Notes: generated by a model from the letters alone, not told the origin. A stretch of DNA of 64,000 nucleotides from Bacillus yapensis (GCF_005280205.1 NZ_SUND01000004.1:186001-250000), one strand, 5' to 3'. Counted from the first letter of the stretch, positions 51,936 through 61,354 are shown. Made by a program: numbers and translations.

Positions 51936-52304
51936 TTAAAAACCCCCAATTTTCATTAACATTCTTGCTCGTTAGATGAAGAATTGAATTTTCATATTAT
52001 TTATGTATATTTTACCAAATAATTCTATAAATCCTTAAGTTTTCTCACAATATACTGATATTCACACATCAATTAACAAGTAAAATAGCACCCCAATTCG
52101 CACGATGACAATAGCCATTGTCAAGATGTTATTATGGGTGCTATTTGTTATGCTATTTTGTTGTTGTTTTCTTATAAAATATTGATATATCAACGAAAAC
52201 AGTTCTGCAATTTACTATCCTAAAAGGGTTGCTAATTCGTAGGATATTTACAGTGTTTCTCCACGAAAACTGAATACTTAATCTTAATTCCGTCCTTTTA
52301 CACT
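51936..52304. other. Gene-free region with a nested hairpin
   Basis: Apart from the 64-base structured element at 52083-52146, I see no gene here. Frames entering it from the alpha/beta hydrolase gene are shadows. Confidence 0.5.
52083..52146. repeat. Nested inverted repeat, 64 bases
   Basis: Outer arms AAATAGCACCC (52083-52093) and GGGTGCTATTT (52136-52146) enclose an inner hairpin TGACAAT-AGCC-ATTGTCA (52106-52123). TAACAA flanks both outer arms. It could be a terminator for the hydrolase gene 160 bases upstream, a small structured RNA, or a very short mobile repeat. Confidence 0.55.
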
Positions 52305-53270
52305 TTATTGAGTAATTGCTTTGTCTAAAAATGCTTTTAAGCGCTTTTGATACTCTTCCTCTGCAACAGTATAAGCTTCCGTATGACCTGCACCAGGAAC
52401 AATCCAAAGTTCTTTTTCACTAGTTGCTGCTTTGAATATTTCATTCGCCATCTCAGTTGGCACAAGATCATCCTGATCGCCGTGAATAATAAACAATGGC
52501 AGCTTATTTTTCTTCACACTTTCAATTGCGGATGCTTCACCAAACGTGTAACCTGCTCTTAATTTTGTAATCCCACTCGTAACTTCCATAATTGGAAACG
52601 CCGGGAGATTATACAAATATTTCATTTGGTGAGTTAATTCTGCTTTCACAGTTGTATAACCGCTATCCTCGATAATTCCTTTTACCTCGTTCGGAAGTTT
52701 TTCACCAGAAGTCATCATAACCGTGGCAGCGCCCATCGAAAATCCATGTAGGAATATCGTGTTTTCCTTTTTGTCATCGATTAAAAAATTGACCCAATCC
52801 ACATAATCTTTGCGCTCATGCCAGCCGTAACCAATATAATCGCCACCACTCATACCATGTCCTCGTGCATCAGGCTTTAGAATGTCATACCCTAGATCAT
52901 AGTAATATTTTGTAATCCCCTGCATATCTTCTCCACTACCATGATAGCCGTGGGCAATGATCACTGCTTTTCCATTCGAATTCGTATTTTTTAAAAATCG
53001 AGCCTTTAATGTTAAGTCATCGAATGAATCGATTTGGACAATTTCAAAGTCTTGATTTGCTGTCCACTCCATTAATGCCGCTGTTTTGGCTTGCTGTTCT
53101 TCTGTTCCCTCTATCGTAGCAGCGACCTCACTGCTACCACCACCATGTAATGCTGGTCCTTCTTCACCACGTTTTACCGCCACGCCGTAAAAATAGTTAC
53201 CAGCAACACCTAGGCCAATTAGTACGATTAGAATAAGTATCAAAACAATCATCATAATTTTCTCTTTCAA
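52305..53270 (-). CDS. Membrane-anchored alpha/beta hydrolase (YqkD-like)
   Basis: The 321-residue protein has one N-terminal membrane segment (about 6-28) and an alpha/beta hydrolase domain. VIIAHGYHGSGEDM holds the oxyanion-side HG, the nucleophile elbow is FLHGFSMGAATVM (Ser near 180), the acid is IIHGDQDDLVP (Asp near 262) and the base is GAGHTEAYTVAEEEYQ (His near 292). This matches the YqkD-like group of outer-face esterases. TTG start with AAGGGG seven bases upstream. Substrate unknown. Confidence 0.85.
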   Translation of the reverse strand: MKEKIMMIVLILILIVLIGLGVAGNYFYGVAVKRGEEGPALHGGGSSEVAATIEGTEEQQAKTAALMEWTANQDFEIVQIDSFDDLTLKARFLKNTNSNGKAVIIAHGYHGSGEDMQGITKYYYDLGYDILKPDARGHGMSGGDYIGYGWHERKDYVDWVNFLIDDKKENTIFLHGFSMGAATVMMTSGEKLPNEVKGIIEDSGYTTVKAELTHQMKYLYNLPAFPIMEVTSGITKLRAGYTFGEASAIESVKKNKLPLFIIHGDQDDLVPTEMANEIFKAATSEKELWIVPGAGHTEAYTVAEEEYQKRLKAFLDKAITQ

Positions 53271-53411
53271 AAATATTCCCCTTTTTATCTATTAATCTAT
53301 TTACCTATCTATTTTAGCAGAATGCAAAATTATTGATAGAGTTTTTCGTTTCCAAAACGGCTTTGGATTAAGCTTTTTAATAGGCTATATTGAAAGTTAG
53401 CACATTGCATT
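53271..53411. other. AT-rich spacer before the 51-bp repeats
   Basis: No gene or hairpin of note; the stretch includes the leader of the alpha/beta hydrolase gene. Confidence 0.4.
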
Positions 53412-53640
53412 TTTAGCGGTCGAGTTTTACATATTCTCTAAACATTTGTCGGTCACCACAAGCATTTTCACTAGCATCCTGGCGTACAACCCTTATTTGT
53501 CGGTCAACTCTAGCGTATTCTCAGCCTTCTTGGCGTGCAAATCTTATTTGTCGGTCACCACAAACTTCTTCACTATTATCTTGGCGTACAAACTACATTT
53601 ATCGGTCAGCTCATGCATCGTTTCAACAATCTTGGAGTGA
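53412..53640. repeat. Tandem array of about four 51-bp units plus a partial unit
   Basis: TTTGTCGGTC (or TTTATCGGTC) recurs at 53445, 53496, 53547 and 53598, each exactly 51 bases apart; a degenerate partial unit (TTTAGCGGTC) starts 33 bases earlier at 53412. CTTGGCGTACAAA is the other conserved block. On the minus strand each unit reads like LYAKxxVKxxxxTDK, with an in-frame stop between most units, suggesting a decayed 17-residue protein repeat. Confidence 0.8.
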
Positions 53641-53728
53641 AAGCCAAACAAAACACAAAATTTCGTATTGCTAAATATTTTCGAAATCTTTAAAATAAAA
53701 CAAAAGATTACGCAACCAAGGAGAAACC

Positions 53729-54940
53729 ATGAATCGTAAAATTTTCTTATATGTAAAAGCATTTTCAGATTTAGGAACGTTTATGGATATGATTGCCATC
53801 AACGTTTTGATGTATGTTGCTACAGGAAGCTCGGCTTGGCTCGCTTTCACTATGGCGGTTAAGACCCTTGGTGGAGTATTATCGAGTTTATTTTCAGGGG
53901 TGCTCGCTGACCGCTTTGACCGAAGAAAAATCATGATTTGGACCGATGTATTCCGAGCCATCATTATTTTGACGCTCGTCTTTTTTCCAAACCCAATCAT
54001 GATTCTTGTCGTCTGTTTCTTAATTGGGCTCTTTTCTAGTTTTTTTGCTGTTAGCTACAGTGCTGAAATCCCACAAATTTACGGACATGATAAAGTCCTA
54101 GAGACGAATGCACTTATCGCACGCTTAACTTCAATTAGCTTAGTGATCGGCTTTATCGGAGCAGGAATTATCACAGATATCCTTGGTTATGAAATTACGC
54201 TCGTCATTGACGCACTAACTTATTTCGTTTCTGCCCTAGTTTTACTCGCGATGAAATGGGAAACTAGCATATCGGACAGAAAACCTGCTATTACAAGCGG
54301 TATCAAAGATAAGCTTATTAGCGTCGGAGAAGATTTAAAAGAAGTCTATTCCTACATTTTAATCGCACCGATGTTACTACTCGTCAACGTCGTATTTCTA
54401 GTTGGCGCATTTGCTGGTGCTTCACATAATTTGGGGATTCCATTATTAGCAGAAAATATTGATGCCAATCGTCAAAGCTTGTATTATGGCTTGATTTGGG
54501 GAGTTTGGGGAATTGGTTCTGTACTCGCAACGATCATTTTACCAAGGCTGAAATTCTTACACGGAAATCGATTATACTTTGCATGCTTTATCACAGCCAT
54601 GCTAATGTCAACTGGATTCATTACATTTTTCTCAAGCCTAAACCTATGGATTGTCTTAACATTTGCTTTCTTTACAGGTATATTTGATGCCTTTTTTACG
54701 ACCTTGCATGCTACTGTGCTTCAAAAAACAGACAATCATATACGAGGAAGAATTTTTGGGGTCGGTATGCTGTTAAAATCGCTAGGATTTGCCCTAGGAT
54801 TCTTCGTGGCACCCATTCTATTAGAAGCCTTATCACTACCGAAAATGGTGCTGGCTTTTCACGGAACCCTGATCCTAACATGTCTGGCAGTCCTACTCTA
54901 CTCTAATGGAAAAAGAAAATCCGTAGAACTAAACGTATAA
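53729..54940 (+). CDS. MFS transporter (MFS_3 / EntS-like type)
   Basis: The 403-residue protein has about eleven or twelve membrane segments. The N-terminal AFSDLGTFMDMIAINVLMYVATGSSAWLAFTMAVKTLGG and loop GVLADRFDRRKIMIWTDVFRA are typical of the MFS_3 group, which includes macrolide and siderophore exporters. AAGGAG supports the ATG. Terminator at 54941. Substrate unknown. Confidence 0.9.
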   Translation: MNRKIFLYVKAFSDLGTFMDMIAINVLMYVATGSSAWLAFTMAVKTLGGVLSSLFSGVLADRFDRRKIMIWTDVFRAIIILTLVFFPNPIMILVVCFLIGLFSSFFAVSYSAEIPQIYGHDKVLETNALIARLTSISLVIGFIGAGIITDILGYEITLVIDALTYFVSALVLLAMKWETSISDRKPAITSGIKDKLISVGEDLKEVYSYILIAPMLLLVNVVFLVGAFAGASHNLGIPLLAENIDANRQSLYYGLIWGVWGIGSVLATIILPRLKFLHGNRLYFACFITAMLMSTGFITFFSSLNLWIVLTFAFFTGIFDAFFTTLHATVLQKTDNHIRGRIFGVGMLLKSLGFALGFFVAPILLEALSLPKMVLAFHGTLILTCLAVLLYSNGKRKSVELNV

Positions 54941-54965
54941 AAGGGAAACCAATTCGGTTTCCCTT
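54941..54965. terminator. Bidirectional terminator
   Basis: A perfect 10-bp stem AAGGGAAACC/GGTTTCCCTT with AATTC loop serves the MFS gene and the convergent GIY-YIG gene. Confidence 0.9.
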
Positions 54966-54971
54966 TCTCTC

Positions 54972-55346
54972 TTATTTGTAGAAAACTTTTTCTACATTAT
55001 ATTTTGCTTGAAGCGTGTTAATGATGTACGTCTCGTAAATCTCTCTTTCCATTGGATCCTCAACGATACAAACATCTATTCTGTAAACTTCATCTCTGTG
55101 CCCATTTAGTGGAGACACGTTGTCCTCCAAATGCTTTTTCACTCTTGGGCGTAGTTTTCTTGCTTTCCCGACAAAAAGCAGCTCATCATTAATATTGTAA
55201 AATAAGATGATTCCACCCTTATCTCTAGGAATTTTATGAAGGTCGATGAATCCCTCAATAGATTTGATAATTGGTTCATCATTCTCTCGAATTTGCTTAC
55301 GCTCAGTAATCGAGACGTCTGGATTCGGAATGTCAATTTTAATCAT
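54972..55346 (-). CDS. GIY-YIG nuclease-domain protein (UvrC-N-like)
   Basis: The 124-residue protein is essentially one GIY-YIG domain: GGIILFYNINDELLFVGKARKLRPRVKKH (GII...FVG with the catalytic Arg) at about 44-72 and EREIYETYIINTLQAKYN (catalytic Glu) at about 99-116. It resembles the N-terminal nuclease module of UvrC standing alone, as in B. subtilis YurQ. It probably makes single-strand cuts in DNA repair, but that is not shown. No uvrC is nearby. Confidence 0.85.
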   Translation of the reverse strand: MIKIDIPNPDVSITERKQIRENDEPIIKSIEGFIDLHKIPRDKGGIILFYNINDELLFVGKARKLRPRVKKHLEDNVSPLNGHRDEVYRIDVCIVEDPMEREIYETYIINTLQAKYNVEKVFYK

Positions 55347-55558
55347 TACGTGTTAAAACCTCATTTTCATCATTTATTAAACTTTAGATCAATTTCTATT
55401 TTCTACAATAAGAATTGGATATATACCTGATCTAGAATTCCTCTTCCATTGTACCTCTTTTCGGACACATCAATCTACCATTATTTATATCAAATAATTT
55501 CCTACTCTCCACCCAAATACTAAATTGAATACATTTTGGAAAACAATGAGGGTTTCAA

Positions 55559-56365
55559 ATGGAAAGATTAACGAACCAACTTTTTATCTATATTGGGCTG
55601 TTAGGCTCCATTCTTTTAGGGAGTCTTATCATTGAATCACGTTCCTACTTTATCGGCATGATTGTACTCATGATGATCATGGGTCTTCTTAGTATCTTCA
55701 TGCGTACCATGTATTCCTTTGCCATACTAATTGCCATCATTCTCGGATTAGCTTTCTACAATGTAGGTACTTCATGGTATTTCGCTTGGGACATAAGTAA
55801 GCAAGGAATCAATATTGCTGTGCAAGCGCTACTTTCATTTGCTGCTTTGATGGCATGGATCTATGGCTATACAGTTCGGAAAAATAGCAAAGTACTTCAA
55901 GCATTAAACTCCGAACTTTTACGATTAAGAAAGTACGAAGAACATACAGGCATTCTTACCTTAAATGAGTTTCTTGAACAAGCGGAAATCCTTTTTACAG
56001 GAATGAAAAGAAGAAAGGAAACTGGCTTTCTTGTCCACATCCTTATAAAAGAGAGTAAGGAATACAAACAGAGAATCTTAAGAGACAAATTATCCAAAGC
56101 CGTATTAGAATCCATTCGTGCAAAATACGATTTAGCTGGCCAGCTGCACCCAAGTGCTATCATTCTTTACCTGAATAATACGACTGAGCAAGGAGTCGAG
56201 ATTGTCATGGAAAGGCTAAAAGGAAAGCTAGATCACATTAGTTTGCAATCCATCTCTTTTGAAATTGCTCGCGTCCCTGAAAATTGGAATGAAACTCGAG
56301 AGCAGCTGAAAGTCTTTATAAGGAGTGAACATTTTGGTAGTCACACTGACGATTATCGCAATTAG
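55559..56365 (+). CDS. YdaK-like membrane protein with degenerate GGDEF-type domain
   Basis: The 268-residue protein has five or so membrane segments (to about residue 108), a short coiled linker (SKVLQALNSELLRLRKYEEH) and a C-terminal domain of about 140 residues laid out like a GGDEF domain but lacking the GGDEF signature. YdaK of B. subtilis has this form and binds cyclic-di-GMP to control exopolysaccharide synthesis by YdaLMN. GAGGG before the ATG supports the start. It overlaps a glycosyltransferase gene, as expected for this role. Confidence 0.68.
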   Translation: MERLTNQLFIYIGLLGSILLGSLIIESRSYFIGMIVLMMIMGLLSIFMRTMYSFAILIAIILGLAFYNVGTSWYFAWDISKQGINIAVQALLSFAALMAWIYGYTVRKNSKVLQALNSELLRLRKYEEHTGILTLNEFLEQAEILFTGMKRRKETGFLVHILIKESKEYKQRILRDKLSKAVLESIRAKYDLAGQLHPSAIILYLNNTTEQGVEIVMERLKGKLDHISLQSISFEIARVPENWNETREQLKVFIRSEHFGSHTDDYRN

Positions 56366-57560
56366 TTTTTGGCTATTATTGGTCTATTACTCCATTCTAA
56401 CGATTTTTGGTTTAATTTTTCGTGGACAAAAAAAGCTCACTGCTCCATTAACTTCATATCCAAGTGTCACCATTCTGATCCCTGCTCATAATGAAGGGGT
56501 CGTCATCGCAGATACGCTCTTTGCGATGACAAAAATTCAGTATCCAGGTGAGCTGCAAATATTTCTACTTAACGATAATTCTAAAGACGATACCGGTGAA
56601 ATTGCTGATTATTATGCTGACATGTATAAAAACATCTATCATATTCATGTTCCCCCTCGAAAGCCGAGCGGAAAATCAAGAGTTCTTAATTACGGACTCA
56701 ACATGACTGACTCAGAATATATTTGCGTTTATGACGCTGATAATCAACCAGAACCTGATGCCCTCCGACTTCTCGTTGAAGCAGCAGAAACAACACCTGA
56801 TGCGGTAGGCGCAGTTGGCTACGTCAAGACCATCAATGAAACGACGAATAGTCTTACACGCATGATCGCCTTAGAATTTTCCGTTTTTCAACTTACGATG
56901 CAAGCTGGACGGTGGAAGTTGTTTAAGCTCGGCTCCCTTACTGGAACGAATATGCTCGTTAGACGCTCATCCCTTCTTGATGCTGGCGGGTATGACCCAA
57001 AAGCGTTAGCAGAAGACGCTGACCTCACACTTGCTCTTACTGGAAAAGGTGGATTGTTACCTATTGTTCCGGAAGCAAAGACTTGGGAACAAGAACCCGA
57101 AACGCTTCGAGTGTGGCTTAAGCAGCGAACAAGATGGATGCAGGGTAATATCTATTTAATTGAAAAAACACTTCAAAATCCTGTTTACTTTAGAGGGAGA
57201 AACCTCATCCACTCTGTTCAATTACTTGCAGTCTATGTTTGTTTCGTCTTCTTCCTAATCGTTTCAGATATTTGGTTTTTCCTCGGTATGTTTGGTATCG
57301 CGGAAAGCTCTGCTAGTGTCCCGCTCCTTGTCCTTTGGTTTGAATCATGGCTTATCTATTTCATCCAGCTTGTTTCTTCCCAAGTGATGGATAAAAGAGT
57401 TGGTTTACGTGATTTGGCTATCTCTTTCCTTATGTACTTTACTTACGCACAGCTCTGGCTCATTTTGCTTATCCGAGGACTGTACTTTCAAATTAAGTTA
57501 AAACGTTCAGACGACGACCCAATTTGGGACAAAACGGAACGTTTTCGTAAGTTCACGTGA
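56334..57560 (+). CDS. Processive GT2 glycosyltransferase (YdaM/BcsA-like)
   Basis: The ~408-residue protein has one N-terminal and three C-terminal membrane segments around a GT2 catalytic domain with VTILIPAHNEGVVIADTL, LLNDNSKDDT, the DxD motif VYDADNQP, the ED motif in ALAEDADLTLAL and QRTRW (QxxRW). These define polymerising beta-glycosyltransferases such as YdaM, IcaA and BcsA. AAGGAG eight bases before a TTG at 56334 is preferred over a GTG at 56325. It overlaps the YdaK-like gene by 32 bases; B. subtilis ydaL and ydaN equivalents are absent. Confidence 0.88.
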   Translation: MVVTLTIIAISFWLLLVYYSILTIFGLIFRGQKKLTAPLTSYPSVTILIPAHNEGVVIADTLFAMTKIQYPGELQIFLLNDNSKDDTGEIADYYADMYKNIYHIHVPPRKPSGKSRVLNYGLNMTDSEYICVYDADNQPEPDALRLLVEAAETTPDAVGAVGYVKTINETTNSLTRMIALEFSVFQLTMQAGRWKLFKLGSLTGTNMLVRRSSLLDAGGYDPKALAEDADLTLALTGKGGLLPIVPEAKTWEQEPETLRVWLKQRTRWMQGNIYLIEKTLQNPVYFRGRNLIHSVQLLAVYVCFVFFLIVSDIWFFLGMFGIAESSASVPLLVLWFESWLIYFIQLVSSQVMDKRVGLRDLAISFLMYFTYAQLWLILLIRGLYFQIKLKRSDDDPIWDKTERFRKFT

Positions 57561-57644
57561 ACATGCTTTTTTCCTCTTTACTTTTACCAGAAAAGGATTA
57601 GAATAGAAATATTGTAATCAGCAGGGAGTACTGGAGGAGATTCC

Positions 57645-59018
57645 ATGACGGAAGAAAAAAATCAATATCAAGAAAAAACTCTTTTTCAAATAACTTGGCC
57701 ACTTTTCATCGAAATTGCCTTACATATGACGATGGGGATTATTGCAACCTTCATGCTTGGACATTATTCCGATGATGCTGCTGCAGGCGTTGGGGTGGCC
57801 AATCAATTACTGAACATCTTTATTCTCGTTTTTAACGTCACGTCAGTCGGGGCGACGATTTTAATCGGGCAAAAACTTGGTGCAGGAAAAATTGCAGAAG
57901 CGAAACAAATGGCTCAATCCGCTTTCGGAATGAATTTCTGGTTTGGAGTCATCGTAGCTGTGATTGTCTTTTTCTTTGGTGAATATTTTCTAAGACTCTT
58001 TGATGTCGATGGACAAATTTACGAGTACGGTCTCATTTTTATGAAAATTTGTGGACTATCTCTTTTCTTAGAATCTTTGTCTCTTGCGCTTAGTGCTGTA
58101 CTTCGAAGCTATGGATTTACAAAGGAATCCATGTTTGTAACAGTGTTCATGAATGTGATCAGTATTATCGGAAATATTGTTGCCCTTTCTGGATTATTCG
58201 GCCTTCCTATTACAGGAGTAACAGGCGTATCGTGGGCGATTGTAGCTGCAAGAGGAATTGCAGTGCTTATCCTTCTCTATTTTGTCTATCAGCGTTTATC
58301 GATTTCGATTAAATTCGAACATATTTTTAAGATCAAAAAAGAAGATATTCGTGGTCTCCTTTCAATCGGAATTCCATCCGCTGGTGAAAATCTATCGTAT
58401 CAATTTTCGCAGTTGATCATTACTGGAATTATCGCAACACTGGGGGCATCTTCATTAACGGCACGTGTGTATATTGTCAATATTTCAATGATTTGCTTTT
58501 TGTTTACAATGGCGATTGGGATGGGAACTCAAATGTTAGTTGCACGATACATTGGCGGAAAGCTGTATGAAAAGGCATTTCAACGTGGGATTCGCACTTT
58601 AAAAATTGCTATGATCGCTTCCTTAACTGTATCGCTAATTATTGCATTAATTGGCTCGCCTGTTCTAAACTTCTTTACAGATGATTCAAGTATCATTGCT
58701 ATCGGGATTCCAGTCTTATGGGCGATTGTTTTTATCGAACCTGGTAGAGCAATGAATATCGTCTTAATGAATACATTGAAATCAGCTGGAGATGTTCGTT
58801 TCCCTATGATCGTCGGGATCATCTTTATGTGGGGCGTTTCCGTTGTATTTAGTTATTTATTCGGTATTCATTTTGGCTTAGGACTACTTGGCGTCTGGAT
58901 TGCCCAAGGATTGGATGAATGGATTCGTGGAATTCTTGCTTTACGACGTTGGCAGAGCCGACCTTGGGAACGTAAAACGAAAGTCGAAGTTAATGAATTT
59001 CAGGTAAAAAAAGCATAA
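57645..59018 (+). CDS. MATE-family multidrug efflux transporter
   Basis: This 457-residue protein has twelve membrane segments and MATE features (FQITWPLFIEIALHMTMGIIATFMLGHYSDDAAAGVGVANQ at the start, SVGATILIGQKLGAGKIAEAKQMAQ in the first half, TMAIGMGTQMLVARYIGGKLYEKA in the second). It would export cationic compounds in exchange for Na+ or H+. GGAGGA precedes the ATG. It lies 84 bp after the glycosyltransferase gene in the same direction and ends in a terminator. Confidence 0.93.
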   Translation: MTEEKNQYQEKTLFQITWPLFIEIALHMTMGIIATFMLGHYSDDAAAGVGVANQLLNIFILVFNVTSVGATILIGQKLGAGKIAEAKQMAQSAFGMNFWFGVIVAVIVFFFGEYFLRLFDVDGQIYEYGLIFMKICGLSLFLESLSLALSAVLRSYGFTKESMFVTVFMNVISIIGNIVALSGLFGLPITGVTGVSWAIVAARGIAVLILLYFVYQRLSISIKFEHIFKIKKEDIRGLLSIGIPSAGENLSYQFSQLIITGIIATLGASSLTARVYIVNISMICFLFTMAIGMGTQMLVARYIGGKLYEKAFQRGIRTLKIAMIASLTVSLIIALIGSPVLNFFTDDSSIIAIGIPVLWAIVFIEPGRAMNIVLMNTLKSAGDVRFPMIVGIIFMWGVSVVFSYLFGIHFGLGLLGVWIAQGLDEWIRGILALRRWQSRPWERKTKVEVNEFQVKKA

Positions 59019-59024
59019 TAAGCA

Positions 59025-59058
59025 AACCGAGCATGAGGAATTGTGCTCGGTTTTTTTT
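59025..59058 (+). terminator. Terminator of the MATE gene
   Basis: AACCGAGCA and TGCTCGGTT arms with a 10-base loop are followed by a run of T. Confidence 0.92.
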
Positions 59059-59076
59059 GAAATGGCAGCTTAGAAT

Positions 59077-59631
59077 TCAAGAACTATGTATGACTTCTCG
59101 ATCTGAAAGCGTCACACCATGACAATTAATTAATAAGGAAGTCCAAGTAGCTGGTATTTTGTTAGCATCATAGGCACATACAGAAATGATTCCTTTTTCG
59201 TGTATGAGGCAGTCTGCAATTTTTTCATATTCTTCGAGCTTATCATTTAGGCTTTTTGGGTCTCCCCATTCAACATGTCCCCATGTCCGTACCGATTCCC
59301 CATTTGGTGTGAAGGAATCGACCTTTTTTGAAAAATAGTTTGATATCGTACGAGGATGAAAATCTTCATTTGCCCAATAGAAATCAAAATTATTAATCGT
59401 ATGTAGGTTCTCGCGTTGAAGCTGATTCAAATGCGTATCTAATTGCTCATAGATCTGAATCATGTTTCTTTCATTTTCTATTAAAATAACGTGTTCACCT
59501 TGTTTAATCCCTGAAACGATAAATGCAACAACTGTTTCGATGTACTTGGTATGATTTTCATATATATAACAAATATGTCCACCGTGTTCCTTCTTTAATT
59601 CTTCAATCGTTGGCTCCATAAAACTATTCAT
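59077..59631 (-). CDS. MEDS-domain sensory protein
   Basis: The 184-residue protein is a stand-alone MEDS (DcmR sensory) domain: HGGHICYIYENHTKYIETVVAFIVSGIKQGEHVILIENERN at the N-terminus and the central SVRTWGHVEWGDPKSLNDKLEEYEKIAD. The Trp/His-rich segment is thought to bind a small ligand. In Bacillus such proteins are often linked to Spo0/SigB-type signalling or to histidine kinases; no partner is adjacent. AGGGG eight bases before the ATG. Confidence 0.85.
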   Translation of the reverse strand: MNSFMEPTIEELKKEHGGHICYIYENHTKYIETVVAFIVSGIKQGEHVILIENERNMIQIYEQLDTHLNQLQRENLHTINNFDFYWANEDFHPRTISNYFSKKVDSFTPNGESVRTWGHVEWGDPKSLNDKLEEYEKIADCLIHEKGIISVCAYDANKIPATWTSLLINCHGVTLSDREVIHSS

Positions 59632-59843
59632 AAACTAGTCCCCTTACACTCTTTAATACTTATCCGTTTTATTCATTTCATGTCTCAACATACAGTTCTT
59701 CAACACTTTTATAACAATTAAGCTTCAAGTCTGATTTGAATTCTCACATTTAGCCTCCATTTATGGAACCTATTCAATAGACTATATTCTTCACATAATT
59801 TGTCGTGTCCTTCTTTATCAGTTAAAAAAAGCATTTCCTTTTG

Positions 59844-61250
59844 CTATGAAAGCTCCCAGGCGTCTTTCAAAAGCTTAATTCCCGCATCGATTTCCGATTC
59901 CGTTAATCCTCCAAATCCCAATAAAACTCGAGAACCTACCTCGTCTGATTTACCATGATAATAGATGGATAATGGATAAATTTTGACTCCAACATTCTTT
60001 GCTCGCTCAATCAACTCTTCTTCACCCAAATTATTTTTTACTTCCAAAACAATATGAAGACCAGATTTTTCACCAATAATGGTAACATTCCCTCTAAGAT
60101 ATTGTTCAATCGCTAGCATCAAAGCACTCTGTTTTTTACGGTAAAGAGTTCTCATTTTGTTTAAATGAGTTTGCCAATATCCATCCTTCATAAAACGATA
60201 AAGGGTATCCTGATGAATACGAGAAACCGTCTGTTTGTAGATCGTAAAGTGCTCTTGATATTTTTTTAAGAGCGGCGTTGGCAAAACCATGTAACTGATT
60301 CGGAAAGATGGAATTAGTGATTTGGAAAACGTTCCTAAATAGATGACACTTTCATTTGCACTCAGTCCTTGCATAGACGGGATTGGTTTCCCTTTATAAC
60401 GATATTCCCCATCATAGTCATCTTCAATTATATATCCGTTTCTTTCCTCTGCCCATTTTAACAATTCCATCCTTCTTGAAATGGGCATTATCATTCCATT
60501 CGGAAATTGATGAGATGGAGTAACATACACAACATTTGCATCTGACTTTTTTAATTGTCTTATATCTATTCCTTCTCCATCGAGAGAAATCGGAATCGTA
60601 CGAACGCCTATATCTTGTAAAACGATTCTCGTTCTATGGAAGCCGGGGTTCTCAAGCGCATAAGTATGTTCTTTCCCAATTATTAGAGACATTAAACCAA
60701 TTAGCACTTGTGTACCAGCACCAATGATAATTTGTTCGGCATCACATTTAACTCCTCTGGAGGCATAGAGATAGGCTGCTATTTGTTCACGAAGATTCTC
60801 TTCCCCTTGGGGATTTCCAATATTGAATAATTCTCCTTGGTCCTCATATAAGGATTGAACAGTGAGTTTTCTCCAAATCGAATAAGGAAAATGTTCCAAA
60901 TCAACTTTTCCCGAATTAAAATCTATTTTGATATTTTCTTGTGCCCTATTGGGTTTTGACTCAAATTGTTTTACCTGTTGTTGGTTGATGATTAAGTCTT
61001 GGTTAAGAGTGGTGACAAATAATCCTTTTCGAGGTTTACTTTCTACATACCCTTCCGCACATAGTTGATCGTAAGATGCTTGAATCGTATTTAGGCTTAG
61101 TCTTAAGTGATTTGATAAATGTCGTTTAGAAGGTAATTTTTCATGCGTTTTTATTCGGCCAGCGATAATTTCTGTTTTAATATAATCAGCTAGTTGCATG
61201 TACAACGGGCTTCTATTTTTACTGTCTAAAATTGGTGTTAGTTCGATCAT
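59844..61250 (-). CDS. MocR/GabR-type regulator (GntR HTH fused to aminotransferase fold)
   Basis: The 468-residue protein has an N-terminal GntR winged helix (about 15-80: PLYMQLADYIKTEIIAGRIKTHEKLPSKRHLSNHLRLSLNTIQASY) and a fold-type I aminotransferase domain. The PLP lysine is in YLGTFSKSLIPSFRISYM and the Asp in VIIEDDYDGEYRY. Such proteins sense PLP or an amino compound. GGGAG seven bases before the ATG at 61250. It is divergent from a GNAT gene, which is the likely target. Confidence 0.92.
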   Translation of the reverse strand: MIELTPILDSKNRSPLYMQLADYIKTEIIAGRIKTHEKLPSKRHLSNHLRLSLNTIQASYDQLCAEGYVESKPRKGLFVTTLNQDLIINQQQVKQFESKPNRAQENIKIDFNSGKVDLEHFPYSIWRKLTVQSLYEDQGELFNIGNPQGEENLREQIAAYLYASRGVKCDAEQIIIGAGTQVLIGLMSLIIGKEHTYALENPGFHRTRIVLQDIGVRTIPISLDGEGIDIRQLKKSDANVVYVTPSHQFPNGMIMPISRRMELLKWAEERNGYIIEDDYDGEYRYKGKPIPSMQGLSANESVIYLGTFSKSLIPSFRISYMVLPTPLLKKYQEHFTIYKQTVSRIHQDTLYRFMKDGYWQTHLNKMRTLYRKKQSALMLAIEQYLRGNVTIIGEKSGLHIVLEVKNNLGEEELIERAKNVGVKIYPLSIYYHGKSDEVGSRVLLGFGGLTESEIDAGIKLLKDAWELS

Positions 61251-61269
61251 GGTCAATCTCCCATATATA

Positions 61270-61318
61270 ATCTGGTACCATCAAAATACTCCCATCTGGT
61301 TCTTTTGATTATACCAGA
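61270..61318. promoter_or_regulatory. Candidate MocR operator half-sites
   Basis: ATCTGGT occurs at 61270-61276 and 61294-61300 (24 bases apart), and an inverted ATACCAGA at 61311-61318. GabR-type regulators are known to bind ATACCA half-sites. They fill the space between the divergent MocR and GNAT genes. Confidence 0.55.
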
Positions 61319-61354
61319 ATATGTTTAAATATTTCGTAAAGGAGATGAATTTAA

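Noticed and set aside
53446-53640. 64-codon plus-strand ORF made of 17-residue repeats
   Set aside because: It is open only because the 51-bp DNA unit is a multiple of three; there is no ribosome binding site, and the minus-strand reading looks more protein-like. Recorded as a DNA repeat.
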